The notes under the pieces were generated by a model, which saw nothing but the letters and a program-made list of their open reading frames with translations, did not search any database and was not told where the DNA came from. Position numbers and translations under genes: made by a program. From an uncultured Bacillota bacterium (GTDB taxonomy: Bacteria > Bacillota > UBA994 > UBA5500), in NCBI GenBank assembly GCA_937874815.1, contig CALNBW010000311.1, positions 1-17,227 of the forward strand: a stretch of 17,227 nucleotides of DNA. Direction: 5' to 3'. Each line of letters opens with the position of its first letter. Within the stretch, counting starts at the first letter, position 1. Of the stretch, positions 14,664 through 17,227 are shown piece by piece.

Positions 14664-14677
14664 GGGAGGTGCCAGAA

Positions 14678-15718
14678 GTGTTAGCTATTTGGACTGAAAA
14701 TCTAGGTAAGGAATTTGTACGGCAGAAAAAGGCTGCCGGCTTGCTCGGCAGCATGCGCAGCCTCTACCAGCAGAGCACGGAGCGGATTGTTGCTGTGAAG
14801 GGGCTTGACCTGGAAGTAGCAAGCGGCGAATCGGTTGCTTTTATCGGGCCCAACGGAGCCGGCAAATCAACTACGATTAAAATGCTAACGGGCATTCTGC
14901 ATCCCAGTTATGGAAAGGCGCAAGTGTTAGGGCTGACCCCTTGGCAGAATCGTCAGCGGCTAGCGTTCCAGATTGGCACGGTATTTGGGCAGAAGTCGCA
15001 GCTCTGGTATCATCTGCCCCCGGCCGACAGCTTCTTTCTGTTGAGCCGTATTTACGAACTAGACGACAACAGTTTTAATAAGCACCAAGCAGAGCTAGTG
15101 GAGCGCTTTGAACTAGAGGAGTTCTTCCACGTGCCGGTGCGCAAGCTGTCGCTGGGGCAACGCATGCGTGCTGAGTTGGCAGCCGCCCTCTTGCACGAGC
15201 CGCAGGTATTATTTCTAGATGAGCCGACTATTGGGCTAGACGTAGTGGCGCGTCAGAACATGCGTAGTCTGATCAAAGAGATTAATGCGCTAGGGATTAC
15301 CGTATTTCTTACTTCTCATGATACCGGCGACATAGAAAACCTGTGCCGCCGGGTGATCATGATCGATAATGGGGCTATTGTCATCGACCAGTCTATCAAT
15401 AGCCTGAAGCGCAATCATCTGGCAGCCAAGATTATTAGGGTGCGCCTGGAAGAAGAGGTGGACAGTTTACCCTGCATCGCGGGCGCGCAAGTGCTCAAGC
15501 ATAAGGGGGCTGGACTCAAAATATCCCTGGATACTACTAAGCTTAGTATAGATGAGCTCTATATGCGTCTTAGGGAATTAGCCCCTATCGCCGACATTAC
15601 GATAGGAGATCCTCCCCTAGAAGACATTATCGCTAACATTTATCGTCATGACCTAACCGATACACAGGAAAGGCGGGATCAGGCCAATGAACTTGAGCAA
15701 GAAATGGCGCAAGTATAG
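14678..15718 (+). CDS. ABC transporter ATP-binding protein, riboswitch-controlled
   Basis: The 346-residue ATPase has Walker A GPNGAGKST (57-65), the signature LSLGQ (157-161), Walker B LFLDEP (178-183) and the switch histidine in FLTSHD (H214). An extra C-terminal domain of about 110 residues follows the ATPase core. It belongs to the exporter class that pairs with ABC-2-type permeases. The start is GTG at 14678, with GGGAGGT seven bases upstream and located after the terminator. An in-frame GTG at 14603 lies inside the aptamer and cannot be the real start. The first permease overlaps its end by 32 bases. The riboswitch implies that export is tied to a small-molecule signal (ppGpp, PRPP or guanidine class). 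The transported substrate is unknown. Confidence 0.93.
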   Translation: MLAIWTENLGKEFVRQKKAAGLLGSMRSLYQQSTERIVAVKGLDLEVASGESVAFIGPNGAGKSTTIKMLTGILHPSYGKAQVLGLTPWQNRQRLAFQIGTVFGQKSQLWYHLPPADSFFLLSRIYELDDNSFNKHQAELVERFELEEFFHVPVRKLSLGQRMRAELAAALLHEPQVLFLDEPTIGLDVVARQNMRSLIKEINALGITVFLTSHDTGDIENLCRRVIMIDNGAIVIDQSINSLKRNHLAAKIIRVRLEEEVDSLPCIAGAQVLKHKGAGLKISLDTTKLSIDELYMRLRELAPIADITIGDPPLEDIIANIYRHDLTDTQERRDQANELEQEMAQV

Positions 15719-16487
15719 CGCCGTAGCCACAACGGCGGCCCAGTCACGCCTAGCCTACTGGCAGGAGATGGGGGCTCGGACGTTCTTTTTTGCTATCATC
15801 CTTTTCATTTTCTCGGGGCTCTGGGGTCAGGTCATTGGCGCGGATGGTAGCCTCGTCGGCTTTACGCGGCAGCAATTAGTCTGGTATCTCATGCTGACCG
15901 AGGCGATTACCCTGAGTGCAACTAGCCTAGTGACTGAAATAGAGCAAGATGTCAAATCGGGCCAGATTGCTTACCTGCTAGCAAAGCCGCTTAACTATTT
16001 GCTATACCAGGCCGCCCATTACGCCGGCGAAATGGCAGTGTCAACGTCCTTGAACTTGCTAGCGGGAGGAGTAGTCGCTTGGGCTCTAGTAGGGCTGCCC
16101 ATTATTACGTTGCCTAGCCTGACTCAGGCATTAGTTCTGCTTGTGCTGGGGGCAGCTGTGCGTTTTTGCCTACTAGCGTCAATCGCCCTATTAAGCTTCT
16201 TTGTGGAAGAAAGCCGCCCGTTTTACTGGATATATTCGAAGCTGGTGTTTACCTTAGGCGGGCTTTTCATCCCTATCGACCTCTACCCCAAATTCTTCAA
16301 ACAGCTTGCAGCCTGGCTACCTTTTCAAAGCATCACTTATGGGCCGGCTCGGGCGTTTATCTCTGGCGATTGGTCGTTATTTGGCAGCTTCGCTAGCATA
16401 GCCTTGCTCTGGTGTGTGCTTCTAGCTGGATTGCTGCACTTGGAATTTACGCAGGGGGTGAAACAGATCAATGTCAACGGTGGCTAA
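15687..16487 (+). CDS. ABC-2-type permease 1 of the riboswitch-controlled transporter
   Basis: The 266-residue membrane protein has six hydrophobic segments, among them TFFFAIILFIFSGLWGQVIG (about 29-48), SLNLLAGGVVAWALVGLP, ALVLLVLGAAVRFCLLASIALLSFF and the C-terminal ASIALLWCVLLAGLLHLEF. It carries an E-x-D-x-K-S-G-Q-I-A-Y-L-L-x-K-P block (IEQDVKSGQIAYLLAKPLNYL), typical of this ABC-2 permease group. The ATG at 15687 lies inside the end of the ATPase gene with only a weak ribosome binding site, which implies translational coupling. The next gene overlaps its stop by 17 bases. It should form a heterodimeric channel with the following permease. Confidence 0.88.
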   Translation: MNLSKKWRKYSAVATTAAQSRLAYWQEMGARTFFFAIILFIFSGLWGQVIGADGSLVGFTRQQLVWYLMLTEAITLSATSLVTEIEQDVKSGQIAYLLAKPLNYLLYQAAHYAGEMAVSTSLNLLAGGVVAWALVGLPIITLPSLTQALVLLVLGAAVRFCLLASIALLSFFVEESRPFYWIYSKLVFTLGGLFIPIDLYPKFFKQLAAWLPFQSITYGPARAFISGDWSLFGSFASIALLWCVLLAGLLHLEFTQGVKQINVNGG

Positions 16488-17227
16488 GAATTTGCGTTGG
16501 TTATTGGCTCAGTGGTCAATTAACCTGTCATCGGCGATGGCCTATCGCGTCAGCTTCTTAACTCAGATGCTCTTCATGCTGGTTAATGACGTGCTACTGC
16601 TTTTTTTCTGGTGGGTGCTACTACAGCTGGTGCCTGATATTGGGGGCTGGGGGATGGCCGACGTTTGGCTCATGTATGGGCTGTCTGCAGGCGGTTTTAG
16701 CATTGTGGCTTTGCTGGCAGGCAACTACAATCGTCTGGCCAGCTTCATCTCTGAGGTCCAACTTGATTACTACCTGGCCTTACCTAAGAACGTGCTGCTG
16801 CATGTACTGATCAGTCGCACTGATTTTGCTGCAGTAGGCGACCTGATTTTCGGTCTGGTATTGGGTGCCCTAGGCTGCAGGGCCTTAGGTGCCAATTACC
16901 TGCTGTTTCTTTTATTCATGGTCACGGCGGGATCGATTATCTGTGCCTTCTCGATTATCACTAATAGCCTCGCTTTTTTCTTAGGCCGTAGTGAAGCTAT
17001 TAGTCGCCAGCTAGCCGACGCTCTGCTGAGTTTCAGCATGTACCCGGGTACGATTTACCAGGGGGCGGCACGCTTCATAGTGCTCTTTTTGGTCCCTGCT
17101 GCCTTCATGACCCACATACCAGTGGAAACCCTGCGACACTTCAATAGCATAGGGGTGTGGCAGGTATTAGCGGCTAACCTAGTAGCGTGGCTGCTAGCGG
17201 TGACAATGTTTCGTGCGGGGCTTAAGC
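16471..17227 (+). CDS. ABC-2-type permease 2, 3' end cut by window edge
   Basis: I read 252 open codons from the ATG at 16471 to the window end. The ATG has GGGGGTG about ten bases upstream and overlaps the previous gene. The protein has several hydrophobic segments (MLFMLVNDVLLLFFWWVLLQLVP, AAVGDLIFGLVLGALG, LLFLLFMVTAGSIICAFSIITNSLAFFL, VLAANLVAWLLAVTMF). It resembles its neighbour in size and in having a related cytoplasmic block, EVQLDYYLALPKNVLLHVL, in place of the KSGQIAYLLAKP block. Family members are about 260 residues, so only a few codons appear to be missing. It completes an ATPase plus two-permease exporter of the ABC2_membrane_6 type (my recollection of the family). Confidence 0.86.
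   Translation, partial: MSTVAKNLRWLLAQWSINLSSAMAYRVSFLTQMLFMLVNDVLLLFFWWVLLQLVPDIGGWGMADVWLMYGLSAGGFSIVALLAGNYNRLASFISEVQLDYYLALPKNVLLHVLISRTDFAAVGDLIFGLVLGALGCRALGANYLLFLLFMVTAGSIICAFSIITNSLAFFLGRSEAISRQLADALLSFSMYPGTIYQGAARFIVLFLVPAAFMTHIPVETLRHFNSIGVWQVLAANLVAWLLAVTMFRAGLK

Noticed and set aside
14603..14677. A start for the second ABC ATPase at GTG 14603
   Set aside because: That codon lies in the riboswitch aptamer and the extra residues are translated terminator sequence. GTG 14678 has a proper ribosome binding site.
1..17227. CRISPR array, tRNA or rRNA genes, prophage or transposase genes
   Set aside because: No regularly spaced direct repeats, cloverleaf sequences, rRNA motifs or phage/transposase proteins were found by eye on either strand.

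Overview
The window most likely comes from a Bacillota (Firmicutes) chromosome, probably an anaerobic Clostridia-type lineage. The evidence is a near-consensus GGAGG ribosome binding site before most genes, several GTG and TTG starts, sigma-A-like promoters, rho-independent terminators, a YtrA-type GntR regulator, a ykkC-family riboswitch, crotonate-pathway genes and a B12-dependent mutase chaperone. The exact lineage cannot be named from the sequence. Gene order is compact, with divergent operons, and no gap reaches 300 bases.

Left part, minus strand (1-5915). murD runs off the left edge and is separated by a near-perfect bidirectional-looking terminator from a small PspC membrane protein. 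Upstream of that lies a tight three-gene cassette, reading right to left: an opine-dehydrogenase-family NAD(P) oxidoreductase, a protein with an N-terminal cobalamin-binding domain fused to a large mutase-like domain, and a GlmL/MutL-type reactivating ATPase. Stop and start codons overlap or nearly touch. This looks like an uncharacterised adenosylcobalamin mutase system and is the most interesting protein-level feature.

Centre (5916-8161). A divergent promoter region drives the cassette leftwards and, rightwards, a YtrA-type GntR regulator, an ABC ATPase and a membrane permease. A perfect 10+10 bp palindrome covers the -10 region of the rightward promoter and is the probable autoregulatory operator. 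A GC-rich gap follows, holding two kinds of hairpin repeat.

Centre-right (8162-10790), minus strand. hbd and crt form a two-gene unit for 3-hydroxybutyryl-CoA and crotonyl-CoA interconversion. Below them lies a SpoU/TrmH-type RNA methyltransferase. The methyltransferase gene is bracketed by two copies of a structured element with a conserved core and covarying stems.

Right part (10791-17227), plus strand. The order is a pair of short CHR-domain chromate-transporter-like genes, an unrecognised 196-residue protein, a PRPP synthetase (prs) coupled to a NUDIX protein, and a terminator. Then comes a ykkC-family riboswitch, with features of the ppGpp/PRPP subtype, overlapping an intrinsic terminator. 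It controls an ABC exporter cassette of one ATPase and two ABC-2-type permeases. The last permease is cut by the right edge.
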